From Halorubrum sp. Hd13 (GTDB taxonomy: Archaea > Halobacteriota > Halobacteria > Halobacteriales > Haloferacaceae), in the NCBI RefSeq assembly GCF_002252755.1, contig NZ_NHOY01000037.1:1-64000 (forward strand): a stretch of DNA of 64,000 nt. Reading direction: 5' to 3'. A program made the position numbers and the translations under genes. Positions 19,269-27,720 of the stretch are shown piece after piece. How positions within the stretch are numbered: position 1 is the first letter of the stretch; the number at the start of each line of letters is the position of its first letter. The notes under the pieces are model-generated. The model did not search any database. It was not told where the DNA came from and was given only the letters and a program-made list of their open reading frames with translations.

Positions 19269-19342
19269 ACCGATCCCTCCGCACGCGGGGTAGTTAATGA
19301 ATGGGTAACTCTTAGTGGCCGTGTACTCACCGTCCACGAGAG
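19269..19342. promoter_or_regulatory. Shared divergent promoter, KaiC-like gene and LOV kinase
   Basis: Only 74 bases separate the two start codons. The centre is AT-richer and contains GTTAATGAATGGGTAAC at about 19290-19306, whose ends GTTA and TAAC are inverted. Any regulator bound here would act on both genes. No TATA box is unambiguous. Confidence 0.45.
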
Positions 19343-20908
19343 ATGGACACGGGTCCAGAGGGGCTCGCCGACGGTGCGCCCTCCCGAGGCGGCGGCGTCG
19401 ACAAGCCCGCCGAGGAGGCCGCCGACAGCGGACCCGCGGACCGGACCGACGACGCCCCGAACGGAGGCGCGCCTGAGTCCGACCGGGACCCGCGAGTACT
19501 GCTTTTCATGCGGCCGGGACGCGACCGAGAGCTGGTGTCCGAGGCCCTGAGCGATCGGTTCCGGACCGACGCGACGACCGACGTGGAGTCGCTCGACTCG
19601 ACGTTCGACTGCTGCGTCTTCGACGCCCGCGAGTTCAACCGCGTCGCCGGGTCGATCCAGCGGCGGCGAGAGCTGGCCGCTCCCGTCTTCCTCCCGTTCG
19701 TCCTCCTCGTGAGCGACGGCGCGGGCGCCCCGGCTGAGAAGACGTGGGACTACGTCGACGACGTCATCCGGCTGCCGGTTCGGAAGCGGGCCCTCCGCAT
19801 CCGGGTCGGCAACCTCGTCGAGCGGCGTCGCACCTCGCTCCGGCTCGCGGCCCGGGAGCGGAAGCTCGAAGAGACCGTCGAGGACCTCCGACTGAAGGAG
19901 CGCGCGATGGACGAGGCGCCGGTCGGGATCACGATCGCCGACGTCGACGAGAGCGGCGACGGGGACAACCCGCTCGTGTACACGAACGACGAGTTCGAGG
20001 CGCTCACCGGCTACGGCACCGAGGTGTTCGGCTCGGACTGCCGGTTCCTTCAGGGCGAGGACACCGACCCGGAGACGACCGCGGCGATCCGAGAGGCGAT
20101 CGACGAGGAGCGGCCGGTCGGGGTCGACGTCCTGAACTACCGCCGCAACGGCCAGAAGTTCTGGAACCGACTCACGGTCGCTCCCATCCGCGACGAGGCG
20201 GGGACGGTCACCCACTACGTCGGGTTTCAGACGGACATCACCGACCGGAAGATCCGGGAGCGCCGGATGGAGGTGATGAACCGCGTGCTCAGCCACAACC
20301 TCCGGAACAAGATGAACCTCATCTCGGGGTACACGGAACTGCTGCGGCAGGCCGTCGACGACGACGAGGCGCTCGGTTCGCTGGAGGTGATCGACGAGAC
20401 GACGGACGACCTGATGGGGCTCGCCACCGCGGTCCAGAAGCTCGACCGGACGCTCTCGGGGCCCTCGACGGCCGGGACCGCCGTCGCGCTCCGCGATCGC
20501 CTGATCGAGGTGCGATCGAGGGTTCGAGACAGGTATCCCGAGGCGTCGGTGACCCTCTCGCTGCCGCCCGACGACCCGCTCGAAACGACGGTCTCCGGAC
20601 TGGTGACGGCGATCGAGGAGGGAATGGAGAACGCCGTCAAGCACAACGACGGTCGGAGCCCGTCGGTCGAAGTCGACGTCGAGTGGGAGTCGGGGGAGTG
20701 GCTCGCGATCGAGATCGCGGACGACGGTCCGGGCATCCCGGACCACGAGACGCGCGTGCTCGAACTCGGCGAGACGTCGCTGAACCACGCGGACCGGCTG
20801 GGGATCTGGCTGATCTACTGGGTCGTGGCCAAGGCCGGCGGGGAGTTCTCGGTCGACACGTCGAGCGAGGGGACCACGCTCCGGCTGGCCGTGCCCGCGC
20901 ACCCCTGA
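19343..20908 (+). CDS. LOV-domain sensor histidine kinase (blue-light candidate)
   Basis: This 521-residue soluble kinase has an N-terminal response-regulator-like segment (residues about 45-150), a short coiled coil, a PAS/LOV domain (about 188-300), a histidine phosphorylation helix and an ATPase domain (about 400-520). The LOV core GSDCRFLQGEDTDPETT matches the flavin-binding GxNCRFLQ motif, with the photo-reactive Cys at residue 233 and Asp in place of the usual Asn. The later NYRRNGQKFWNRLTVAP and GFQTDIT supply the other flavin-contact residues. His318 in RVLSHNLRNK is the likely phosphorylation site; IEIADDGPGIP is the ATP lid. It is divergent from the KaiC-like gene. Confidence 0.88.
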   Translation: MDTGPEGLADGAPSRGGGVDKPAEEAADSGPADRTDDAPNGGAPESDRDPRVLLFMRPGRDRELVSEALSDRFRTDATTDVESLDSTFDCCVFDAREFNRVAGSIQRRRELAAPVFLPFVLLVSDGAGAPAEKTWDYVDDVIRLPVRKRALRIRVGNLVERRRTSLRLAARERKLEETVEDLRLKERAMDEAPVGITIADVDESGDGDNPLVYTNDEFEALTGYGTEVFGSDCRFLQGEDTDPETTAAIREAIDEERPVGVDVLNYRRNGQKFWNRLTVAPIRDEAGTVTHYVGFQTDITDRKIRERRMEVMNRVLSHNLRNKMNLISGYTELLRQAVDDDEALGSLEVIDETTDDLMGLATAVQKLDRTLSGPSTAGTAVALRDRLIEVRSRVRDRYPEASVTLSLPPDDPLETTVSGLVTAIEEGMENAVKHNDGRSPSVEVDVEWESGEWLAIEIADDGPGIPDHETRVLELGETSLNHADRLGIWLIYWVVAKAGGEFSVDTSSEGTTLRLAVPAHP

Positions 20909-20948
20909 GCCGGCCTCGGCCGCGACGGCCCGGATCGGTCGGCGCCCG

Positions 20949-21947
20949 TCACAGCGACCGCTTCGACCGCAGCAGCGCGAGCCGGAGGCGCGCCTCCTGT
21001 CGGCTCGTCCCCCGCACGCGGCCCGTCTCGGCGTCCGCCATCGAGGCGAGCGACAGCCGGTCGAGCAGGGGCGGCCAGTCGGCGGCGCCCGCCGCCTCGC
21101 CCGCGAACGCGACCGCGTTCCCGAGCCCGTCGCGCTCGGCGCTCCCGAGCCGCGCCACCGCGGCGTCGGCGTCCCGGCGGCCGCCACCGACGTAGAGCCG
21201 GTCGCCGAGGGCCGCGGGCGCCCACGCCGGCAGCAGGAGCAGCCACAGCAGGGCGCCGGCGACGGTGTACGCCCGCGGCGGGATCCGGTTCCCCTCGGGC
21301 TCGTACCCGTGGATCCGGTTGACGCGCCGGTCCGCCGCGGTCCGGTCGGCGCGGCGGCCGACGAGCAGCGTCGCCAGCAGCGCCACCGTCTCCACGAGCG
21401 CCAGCGCCGGCAGCAGGGCCGTGGTGACCGCCGCCTCGCGGGTCCGAAGCCGCACGAGCGCGTGGCGGAGCGCGGCGTCTCGGTCGGCCGCCGGGAGGGA
21501 GAGCAGCCGCGTCGAGACGACGAGCCGCGCGCCCCGGTGACCGTCCGCGACGGCGACGTTGGCGGCGTCGGCGCGGACGACCGTCACCGCCGGGACGTCG
21601 ACGCCGACCTCCCCGGCGAGTGTCGCGACGCGGTCGGCGACGAAGTCGGCCGGCCGGTCGTCGAGCTCGGCCTCAGGGAGGCGCGCGATCCGCCGGTCGA
21701 CGAGCACCGGGCCCACGAGCGCCGACCCCCCGAGGCCGAGGACGACCGCGGCGAGCGCGGCGGCGGCGACCGGCGGGACCCCGCCGAGCGCGGCCGGGCC
21801 GACGACGCCGAGGCCGGCGGGGCCGAGAGCGACGGCGAGGAGGAGAAGCGGCGCCGCGGCGAGCAGCGCGGGGACCGTCGCGAGCGCGAACGCTCCGGTG
21901 GCTCGCCTGACGCGCGTTCGTCCGCTCCGTCCGTCGGACTCGCTCAT
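20949..21947 (-). CDS. Degenerate M48-type membrane peptidase homologue
   Basis: This 332-residue protein has the layout of HtpX-like M48 proteases: two N-terminal membrane helices, a cytoplasmic domain, then two more membrane helices. The stretch ARLVVSTRLLSLP aligns with the family's active-site approach. However, where M48 enzymes have the zinc motif HExxH, this protein reads RHALVRL (residues about 159-165), with no Glu or second His. It should not bind catalytic zinc. It may be a pseudo-protease regulator or a decaying gene, although the frame is fully open. It is followed by tfe in the opposite direction. Confidence 0.72.
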   Translation of the reverse strand: MSESDGRSGRTRVRRATGAFALATVPALLAAAPLLLLAVALGPAGLGVVGPAALGGVPPVAAAALAAVVLGLGGSALVGPVLVDRRIARLPEAELDDRPADFVADRVATLAGEVGVDVPAVTVVRADAANVAVADGHRGARLVVSTRLLSLPAADRDAALRHALVRLRTREAAVTTALLPALALVETVALLATLLVGRRADRTAADRRVNRIHGYEPEGNRIPPRAYTVAGALLWLLLLPAWAPAALGDRLYVGGGRRDADAAVARLGSAERDGLGNAVAFAGEAAGAADWPPLLDRLSLASMADAETGRVRGTSRQEARLRLALLRSKRSL

Positions 21948-22118
21948 TACGAACGAGTGGTGCGACGGGCGGGGTAAAGCTTTGCCGGAGCCCGCGGCGG
22001 TCGGTCTCGCGACGGCGGTCGTCTGGGCCGTCGGCGGTCGGATCCCAGGGCGTGCCGACGCCCGACGACGGTGGCCATTTCGGAGCTTTTAACCCGATTC
22101 CACCACCAATTTCGGGTA

Positions 22119-22643
22119 ATGGCTTTTGAGGATCTACTGAACGACCCCGTCATCCAGAAGTACCTCCACGAGCTGGTGGGGCCGACGGGGATGCCGGTCG
22201 CGGCCGCGCCGCCCGACGGCGAGGTCACCGACGAGGAGCTGGCGGAGGAGCTCGGGTTGGAGCTCAACGACGTCCGACGCGCGCTGTTCATCCTGTACGA
22301 GAACGACCTCGCGACGTACCGCCGGGTGCGCGACGAGGACTCGGGGTGGCTCACGTACCTCTGGACGTTCCACTACGACAACATCCCGGAGAACCTCGAA
22401 GAGGAGATGTACCGTCTCCTCGAGGCCCTCGAAGAGCGCGAGGAGTACGAGCGCACCCACGAGTTCTACCTCTGTGAGGTGTGTTCTATCCGCTTCGAGT
22501 TCGGCGAGGCGATGGACTTCGGCTTCGAGTGTCCCGAGTGCGGCTCGCCGCTCGAAGCGATGGAAAACGACCGGCTCCGCGAGGCGATGGACCGGCGCGT
22601 CGATGAGCTCCGTGACGAGCTCAACGTGGACGTGACGGGCTGA
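22119..22643 (+). CDS. tfe: Transcription initiation factor E, alpha subunit
   Basis: TFE helps RNA polymerase open promoters. The 174-residue protein has an N-terminal winged helix (about residues 1-90, with the recognition region LELNDVRRALFILYEN) and a C-terminal zinc ribbon with ligands in CEVC and CPECG (about residues 119-142). The helix between the domains is charged. The ATG at 22119 is the first in-frame start with family sequence (MAFEDLLNDPVIQKYL). Its stop overlaps the start of the DUF2110 gene (TGATG), so the two are translationally coupled. Confidence 0.95.
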   Translation: MAFEDLLNDPVIQKYLHELVGPTGMPVAAAPPDGEVTDEELAEELGLELNDVRRALFILYENDLATYRRVRDEDSGWLTYLWTFHYDNIPENLEEEMYRLLEALEEREEYERTHEFYLCEVCSIRFEFGEAMDFGFECPECGSPLEAMENDRLREAMDRRVDELRDELNVDVTG

Positions 22644-23338
22644 TGGTCGTCCTCGCAACAAAGTGCTACGTCGACGGGGACGCCCGCGACCGCGCGCTCG
22701 ACGGGATGGGATCGCTCGTCGCCAACGACGTCGGCGAACTGAGCGTCGACTGGCAGGTCGGCGTCCGCGACGACGGCTTCGTGCAGGTGGACGTGACCGG
22801 CGAGGACGCCGAGGTCGCCCGGAACGTGCTCGCGGAGACGTGGGGCGAGATCGTCGCCCACGACGGCGGCCTGACCGCCGGCGAGGAGTACGTCGGCACC
22901 CTCGAGTCGTGGGACGACGACGGGTTCGTCCTCGACGCGGGCGTCGACGTCCGGGTCCCCGCCGACGAGATCGGGCTCGGACGGGGGTCGCCGGCGCAGG
23001 TCGTCGAGCGGTTCGGGCTCGTCCAGCACCTCTCGGTCCGGTTCGTCTACGGCGGCGACGTCGGCGACCCGGACGCCGAGCCGAGCCGCCTCGCCGACGA
23101 CGAGCGCGACCGCCTCTACGACTGGCAGCGCGGGAACGGCCGGGTCAACGTCAACTCGGCGACACGCGGCGAGGTGCGCGCGACGGTGAACCGCGCGGGC
23201 CACGCACAGGACATCGTCACCGTGGAGCGGCTCGGGCTCTTAGAACAGAGCATCGTCTGCACCGAGAACACCGACCCGCCGGGGCTGCTCGCCGCGATCG
23301 GCTCGTACCTCCCGGCGGAGATGCGCTGCGTCGTCTGA
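22643..23338 (+). CDS. DUF2110 family protein
   Basis: This 231-residue soluble protein belongs to DUF2110, a family I recall as restricted to archaea and commonly placed beside tfe. It has no catalytic motif. The middle part contains a short beta-rich segment (GEEYVGTLESWDDDGFVLDAG) that resembles an RNA-binding or S1-like barrel, which is inference. Translational coupling to tfe suggests a role in transcription or RNA handling. A lipoprotein gene follows after four bases, so all three are probably one transcript. Confidence 0.82.
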   Translation: MVVLATKCYVDGDARDRALDGMGSLVANDVGELSVDWQVGVRDDGFVQVDVTGEDAEVARNVLAETWGEIVAHDGGLTAGEEYVGTLESWDDDGFVLDAGVDVRVPADEIGLGRGSPAQVVERFGLVQHLSVRFVYGGDVGDPDAEPSRLADDERDRLYDWQRGNGRVNVNSATRGEVRATVNRAGHAQDIVTVERLGLLEQSIVCTENTDPPGLLAAIGSYLPAEMRCVV

Positions 23339-23342
23339 ACCC

Positions 23343-24107
23343 GTGAACCGACGATTCGCCCTCGCGGTCGCCGTCGTCGCGCTGCTCGCCGTCAGCGCCG
23401 GCTGTCTCACCTACGTCAACGACGGCGGCGAGATCGCGAACGAGACGCTCGACGCGGAGCCGCCGACCGAGTACGAGTTCGACACCGACCGCGACGCCGC
23501 GTTCAACCTCTCGACCGGGAGCCAGTACACCGTCGTGTACGACGTCTCCGACGTCGAGGAGCTCCGGCTGTACAGGCAGACGCCGTACGCCGGCGACCAG
23601 CCGCTGGAGTTCGAGGCGTTCCGGTACCGCACCGCCGACGGCGAGGTGCTGAACGGCAGCGAGTTCCGGGCCCGCGGCGGCGAGGTCGACCGGACGCCCG
23701 ACGAGACGTGGGTCCGCTTCCCCGAGGGGACGGGCGAGGGACAGGTCGCCTTCTCGGCGGCCGGCTCGCCCCGCCGGTTCACCACGCTGGCGTACGTCGA
23801 CGGGTCGTACGCGGTGACGCTCCCGCCCGGGTTCAGCACGGACTTCCCGGTCGTGGGACACGTCGCCCCGCGGGACCACGAGATCGAGACGGTCGACGGC
23901 CGCGACCGGATCACCTGGGAGTCGGTGGAAGGCGGGTCGGTCGTGGTCCAGTCGTACCGCGAGACCGACCTGCTCGTCTTCGGCGTGATCCTCGCGGTCG
24001 CGCTCGTCGCGGCCGTCGTCGGCGTCGCCTACTTCCGGCGCCAGCTGGAGGCGCTCAAAGAGCAGCGCCGGGATCTGGGGCTCGGCGTGTACGACGACGA
24101 GGAGTAG
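23343..24107 (+). CDS. DUF5803 family membrane lipoprotein
   Basis: This 254-residue protein has a Sec signal with a lipobox (LLAVSAGC), an extracellular beta-rich domain, a C-terminal membrane helix (LLVFGVILAVALVAAVVGVAYF, about residues 208-229) and a short cytoplasmic charged tail. It would thus be anchored at both ends. The start is GTG at 23343, four bases after the DUF2110 stop, which indicates co-transcription with tfe and DUF2110. The family is haloarchaeal and of unknown function. Confidence 0.78.
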   Translation: MNRRFALAVAVVALLAVSAGCLTYVNDGGEIANETLDAEPPTEYEFDTDRDAAFNLSTGSQYTVVYDVSDVEELRLYRQTPYAGDQPLEFEAFRYRTADGEVLNGSEFRARGGEVDRTPDETWVRFPEGTGEGQVAFSAAGSPRRFTTLAYVDGSYAVTLPPGFSTDFPVVGHVAPRDHEIETVDGRDRITWESVEGGSVVVQSYRETDLLVFGVILAVALVAAVVGVAYFRRQLEALKEQRRDLGLGVYDDEE

Positions 24108-24190
24108 CCGGTCGCCGGCCGCTCCCCGGGTCGCTGAGGACCGCGCGCCGAACTCGGGTGCTTTTGAGTGCGCGCCGCCTTGGCAGGGGT

Positions 24191-24883
24191 ATGAACGCCG
24201 CCGTCGTCACCGTCGGGGACGAACTCCTCGTCGGTGACACCGAGAACACGAACGCGACGTGGCTCTGCGACCGGCTCGACGAGCGCGGGGTCGTCGTCCG
24301 CCGGGTGACCGTCGTCCCCGACGAGGTCGGCGAGATCGCGCGGGTCGTCAACGAGTACCACGCCGAGTACGACGCGGTGATCGTCACCGGCGGGCTCGGC
24401 CCGACGCACGACGACGTGACGATGGACGGGGTCGCGGCCGCCTTCGGCCGCGGGCTCGAACGGAACGATGAGGCCGCGTCGTGGCTCGCCGAACGCGGGT
24501 ACAGCGCCGACGACCTCGCCGCGGAGACGACGCACCTGCCGGCCGACTGCCGGCCGCTCGCCAACGAGACCGGCGTCGCGCCGGGCGCCGTCGTCGAGTC
24601 GGTGTACGTCCTCCCAGGGGTCCCGACCGAGATGAAGGCGATGTTCGAGTCGGTCGCCGACGAGTTCGAGGGGACGCCGACGCACACCGTCACGGTCGAC
24701 GTCGACGAGCCGGAGAGCGCCCTGCTCGAGCGCTTCACGGAACTGCAAGAGGAGTTCGACGTGAGCGTCGGCTCGTACCCCGGCGAGAGCGTCCGCGTGA
24801 AGATCACGGCGACGGACGCGGCCGAGGCCGAACGCGCCGCCGAATGGGTGCGAGAGCGGTCGACGCTGGTCGAGACGCGGTGA
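24191..24883 (+). CDS. CinA-like/MoaB-fold domain protein (COG1058)
   Basis: This 230-residue protein is a single molybdopterin-binding-type domain of the CinA N-terminal group. It starts with AAVVTVGDELLVGDTENTN and contains VIVTGGLGPTHDDVTMDGVA, the nucleotide or pterin-binding loop. The C-terminal deamidase domain of bacterial CinA is absent. Relatives act in nicotinamide-nucleotide repair or have unknown roles, so pterin binding should not be assumed. The ATG at 24191 is preceded by an AT-rich stretch. It is followed by a convergent 37-codon gene. Confidence 0.82.
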   Translation: MNAAVVTVGDELLVGDTENTNATWLCDRLDERGVVVRRVTVVPDEVGEIARVVNEYHAEYDAVIVTGGLGPTHDDVTMDGVAAAFGRGLERNDEAASWLAERGYSADDLAAETTHLPADCRPLANETGVAPGAVVESVYVLPGVPTEMKAMFESVADEFEGTPTHTVTVDVDEPESALLERFTELQEEFDVSVGSYPGESVRVKITATDAAEAERAAEWVRERSTLVETR

Positions 24884-24950
24884 GCGGAGCGGGGCGCGGC
24901 GCGGAGAGGAGAAGAGAGGCGGTCGACGCGGCGGGACGGCTACCGGACGG

Positions 24951-25064
24951 CTACCGGTACAGGTACGCGAGCCACACGGCGGTGACGCCGAGGCTCGCGA
25001 GGAGCACGGCGGTCGCGGTCGCGTCGATCGGGAGCGGCTCGGTCACGGCGGCTTCGAGGAGCAT
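24951..25064 (-). CDS. 37-residue single-helix membrane peptide
   Basis: This short frame encodes a peptide beginning MLLEAAVTEPLPIDAT followed by one hydrophobic helix (AVLLASLGVTAVWLAYLYR). It starts with ATG at 25064 and ends with TAG at 24951. Codon choice matches the neighbouring genes, and the helix has the usual length to span a membrane with an arginine at the cytoplasmic end. Small membrane peptides of this sort are often missed in annotation. There is no sequence basis for a function. Confidence 0.5.
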   Translation of the reverse strand: MLLEAAVTEPLPIDATATAVLLASLGVTAVWLAYLYR

Positions 25065-25206
25065 GCGTGGCGGTTGCTCCGGGGGCGTCTTAAGTATTGA
25101 ACTTCCGGACTCCGCGGCGCCCGGAAACGCTCGCGGCCCGCGGACGCCGGACGGACGTGGCGGGCGAGACGCGCCCGCTTAAGTTTCCGCCGCCGTAGGT
25201 CAGACC

Positions 25207-26325
25207 ATGCACGTCGGCTTCGTGATGAACCCGGTGGCCGGGATGGGCGGCCGAGTCGGTCTCAAGGGCACCGACGGCAAGGTCGCCGAGGCGGTCGCTC
25301 GCGGCGCCGAGCCCCGGGCCCCCGACCGCGCGCGGCGGGCGCTAGAGCGGCTCGCGGCCGTCGCGCCGGAGGCGACGGTCTCGACCGCGGCCGATCCGAT
25401 GGGCGAGCGACTGGTCAGGGAGACCGGCTTCGACCCGGTCCGCGTCGTCGATCCGTTCGACGGGGACCGGGCCGGGAACGGCGACCCGCCGGGCCCCACG
25501 GAGACGACCGCCGCGCACACCGCGCGCGTGGTCGAGGCGTTCGCTGAGGGCGATGACCCGGTCGACCTCGTCCTGTTCGTCGGCGGCGACGGCACCGCGG
25601 CCGACGTGGCGGCGGCGCTGGAGGCGGGGAGCAGCGAGGTCCCCATGCTCGGCGTCCCCGCCGGGGTGAAGGTGTACTCTTCCGTCTTCGCCGTCTCGCC
25701 GGAGGACGCGGCCGAGGTCGCGGCGGCGTTCTCGCGCACCGAGCGCCGCGAGGTGATGGACATCGACGAGGACGCCTACCGCGAGGGTGAGGTCCACCCG
25801 GAGCTCCGCGCGGTCGCTCGGGTCCCCGTCGCCGACGACCTCCAGTCCTCGAAACAGACCGCCAGCGGGACCGTGGAGTCGCTCGCCGAGGGCGTCGCCG
25901 ACGACATCCGGGAGCGCGACGGCGAGGGCGTCACCTTCGTGCTCGGGCCGGGGTCGACCGTCGGCGCGATCAAGGCGGAGCTGGGGTTCGACCCGTCCCC
26001 GATCGGCGTCGACGTGTGGCGCGACGGCGAGGTGGTGGTCCGGGACGGGACCGAACGGGAGATCCTCGACGCGCTCGGCGAGGAGAACGTGATCGTCGTC
26101 TCGCCGATCGGCGGGCAGGGGTTCGTCTTCGGCCGCGGGAACCCGCAGCTGTCGCCGGCCGTGATCCGGCGCTGCGACCTGCGGATCGTCGCCTCGCGGG
26201 CGAAGCTCGACGAGGTCCGCGCCCTGCGCGTCGACACCGATGACCCCGGTCTCGACGACGAGCTCGCCGGCTGGGTCCGTGTCCGCGTCGGGAAGTTCGA
26301 GACGCGGATGATGAAGATCGCGTGA
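25207..26325 (+). CDS. ATP-NAD kinase-like protein (COG3199 type)
   Basis: This 372-residue protein has the NAD/diacylglycerol-kinase fold signature: GFVMNPVAGMGGRVGLKGTDG at the N-terminus and the phosphate-binding motif GGDGTAAD at residues 126-133. A later GPGSTVGAIKAELGF segment is typical of the COG3199 group, which is distinct from the main NAD kinase. Many members are annotated as ATP-NAD kinases without a proven substrate. The ATG follows a TTTAAG-type AT-rich promoter after the convergent small membrane gene. The N-terminal domain holds a long variable region (about residues 30-110). Confidence 0.82.
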   Translation: MHVGFVMNPVAGMGGRVGLKGTDGKVAEAVARGAEPRAPDRARRALERLAAVAPEATVSTAADPMGERLVRETGFDPVRVVDPFDGDRAGNGDPPGPTETTAAHTARVVEAFAEGDDPVDLVLFVGGDGTAADVAAALEAGSSEVPMLGVPAGVKVYSSVFAVSPEDAAEVAAAFSRTERREVMDIDEDAYREGEVHPELRAVARVPVADDLQSSKQTASGTVESLAEGVADDIRERDGEGVTFVLGPGSTVGAIKAELGFDPSPIGVDVWRDGEVVVRDGTEREILDALGEENVIVVSPIGGQGFVFGRGNPQLSPAVIRRCDLRIVASRAKLDEVRALRVDTDDPGLDDELAGWVRVRVGKFETRMMKIA

Positions 26326-26500
26326 GCGGGGCCGGTCGAACGCGGGCGAAGCGAGTGCGCCCGGAGCGAATCACGCTGGAGCCGACCGCGAGCGAGACGA
26401 ACGCGGGGGAATCGACCGCAAGCGAGACGACCACGGGCGGAGACCACTGGGCCCCGTCCGCCGCGGAAGGTACAAACCGCTCGTCGTCCAATAGTGTCAC

Positions 26501-26851
26501 ATGCCATCATCGCTCGCGGACGAGCCGGTCGAACCGTCGGGAGAGGGAGACGAGCCGCTGACCGACGACGAGTACGACGAGTACTTCGCCGAGCTCGGAG
26601 ACGCGTGGGAGGTCGTCGACGACCACCACCTGGAGGCGACGTACGACTTCGAGGACTTCGCGACCGCGCTGGCGTTCACGAACGACGTCGGCGAACTCGC
26701 GGAGGAGGAGTGGCACCACCCGGACCTGCACCTCTCGTGGGGCGAGGTGGGCGTCGAGATGTGGAGCCACGACATCGGCGGGCTCCACGAGTCCGACTTC
26801 GTGATGGCCGCGCGGATGGACCGGATCTACCGGGAGTACGGCGACGACTGA
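26501..26851 (+). CDS. Pterin-4a-carbinolamine dehydratase
   Basis: This 116-residue enzyme is predicted to dehydrate 4a-hydroxytetrahydropterin. The active-site block [20 protein letters not shown] (residues about 67-86) has the conserved His-His-Pro and Trp. [18 protein letters not shown] completes the fold. The first 25 residues are an acidic haloarchaeal extension. No pterin-dependent hydroxylase is adjacent. In some archaea such proteins act in molybdopterin or pterin recycling, so the physiological role is open. Confidence 0.9.
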   Translation: MPSSLADEPVEPSGEGDEPLTDDEYDEYFAELGDAWEVVDDHHLEATYDFEDFATALAFTNDVGELAEEEWHHPDLHLSWGEVGVEMWSHDIGGLHESDFVMAARMDRIYREYGDD

Positions 26852-26946
26852 GCCCTCGCCCGCCGGGAGACGCTCGCCGTTACTCCGTTCCCGAGGCCGG
26901 CGCGGCAACGAACGGGTTTAAAACCCTCCCGGCGAAAGTGCAGGCA

Positions 26947-27429
26947 ATGAGCGCGAACGTCTTCCTGGTCCCGATAGACCCGGAGAACTTCGACCGAACG
27001 GTCCGTTCCGCGGTCGATCTCACCGAGTACGACGACCGTCCGGAACCCCTCGCGGACCTCGACGAGGCCCGCCTGTGGGCGGTCGACGACGAGAGCGGCA
27101 ACGGCTCTACCTTCGAGCGGATGGCCGACGGCGACCTCCTGCTGTTCTACCACGACGGCGAGTACCTCGCGACCGGTCGCATCGGGACGACGTTCGAGGA
27201 CGAGGACCGCTGGGTCTCCAGCACCTTCTGGACCGCGTTCCCGACGACCCGCGTGTACACGGTCACCGACTTCGCGGCCGTCTCCGCGCCGAAGCGCGCC
27301 GTCAACGCCATCTTCGACTACTCCGCCTCCTACACCCCCGGCTTCATGCGCGTCGCCGACTCGCGGGTGAACGCCGACCTCTCCTCGATCGAGTCCGCGA
27401 TCGAGCACTACACGAAGCGGAACGCCTAA
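26947..27429 (+). CDS. Stand-alone EVE-like domain protein
   Basis: This 160-residue protein opens with NVFLVPIDPENFDRTV and has a beta-barrel pattern with FERMADGDLLLFYHDGEYLATGRIG, resembling EVE/YTH-type readers of modified bases. I recall similar domains fused to HNH nucleases in other haloarchaea. Here the domain stands alone and ends normally at IEHYTKRNA. A decayed tnpB fragment abuts its stop codon on the other strand, so a downstream fused part could have been lost. The TTTAAAA box near 26917 and the ATG at 26947 fit a leaderless start. Confidence 0.55.
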   Translation: MSANVFLVPIDPENFDRTVRSAVDLTEYDDRPEPLADLDEARLWAVDDESGNGSTFERMADGDLLLFYHDGEYLATGRIGTTFEDEDRWVSSTFWTAFPTTRVYTVTDFAAVSAPKRAVNAIFDYSASYTPGFMRVADSRVNADLSSIESAIEHYTKRNA

Positions 27430-27432
27430 ATC

Positions 27433-27579
27433 CGTTTCCTCTCGGAGTGCAGTGCAGAGTGCGTCGCGGACCTGTCGCTTGTTGGTCTTGCATTCGGTGT
27501 ACGAGGTGTCGGACCAACAGTAGTCGGCAGTTCGGTTCGCGCAGTACAGGTATTGTTCGGCGGTTCGACGCACGTCCAT
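27433..27579 (-). pseudogene. Decayed tnpB (IS200/IS605-type) 5' fragment
   Basis: Reading leftwards from ATG at 27579, about 48 codons give a protein starting MDVRRTAEQYLYCANRTADY and continuing through a cysteine/lysine-rich helix to ALREETDL. This is the N-terminal pattern of haloarchaeal TnpB proteins as I remember them. The similarity stops where the frame runs into the end of the EVE-like gene, so more than 300 residues, including the RuvC nuclease, are missing. The stretch 27580-27720 is AT-richer and may hold the rest of the insertion-sequence end. No tnpA is present. Confidence 0.6.
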
Positions 27580-27720
27580 ACTTCAAAGAGTGTTCTACGT
27601 CCCCGACCTACTCCTCACTACGTTCGCTCCTAGAGGTCGAGGGCGCCACCTCGAATTTGCTGACTACCGCCGCCTTTTAAATAGCCGCGGAGACGCGTCT
27701 CCCGCCCGTCCCCAGAACAG

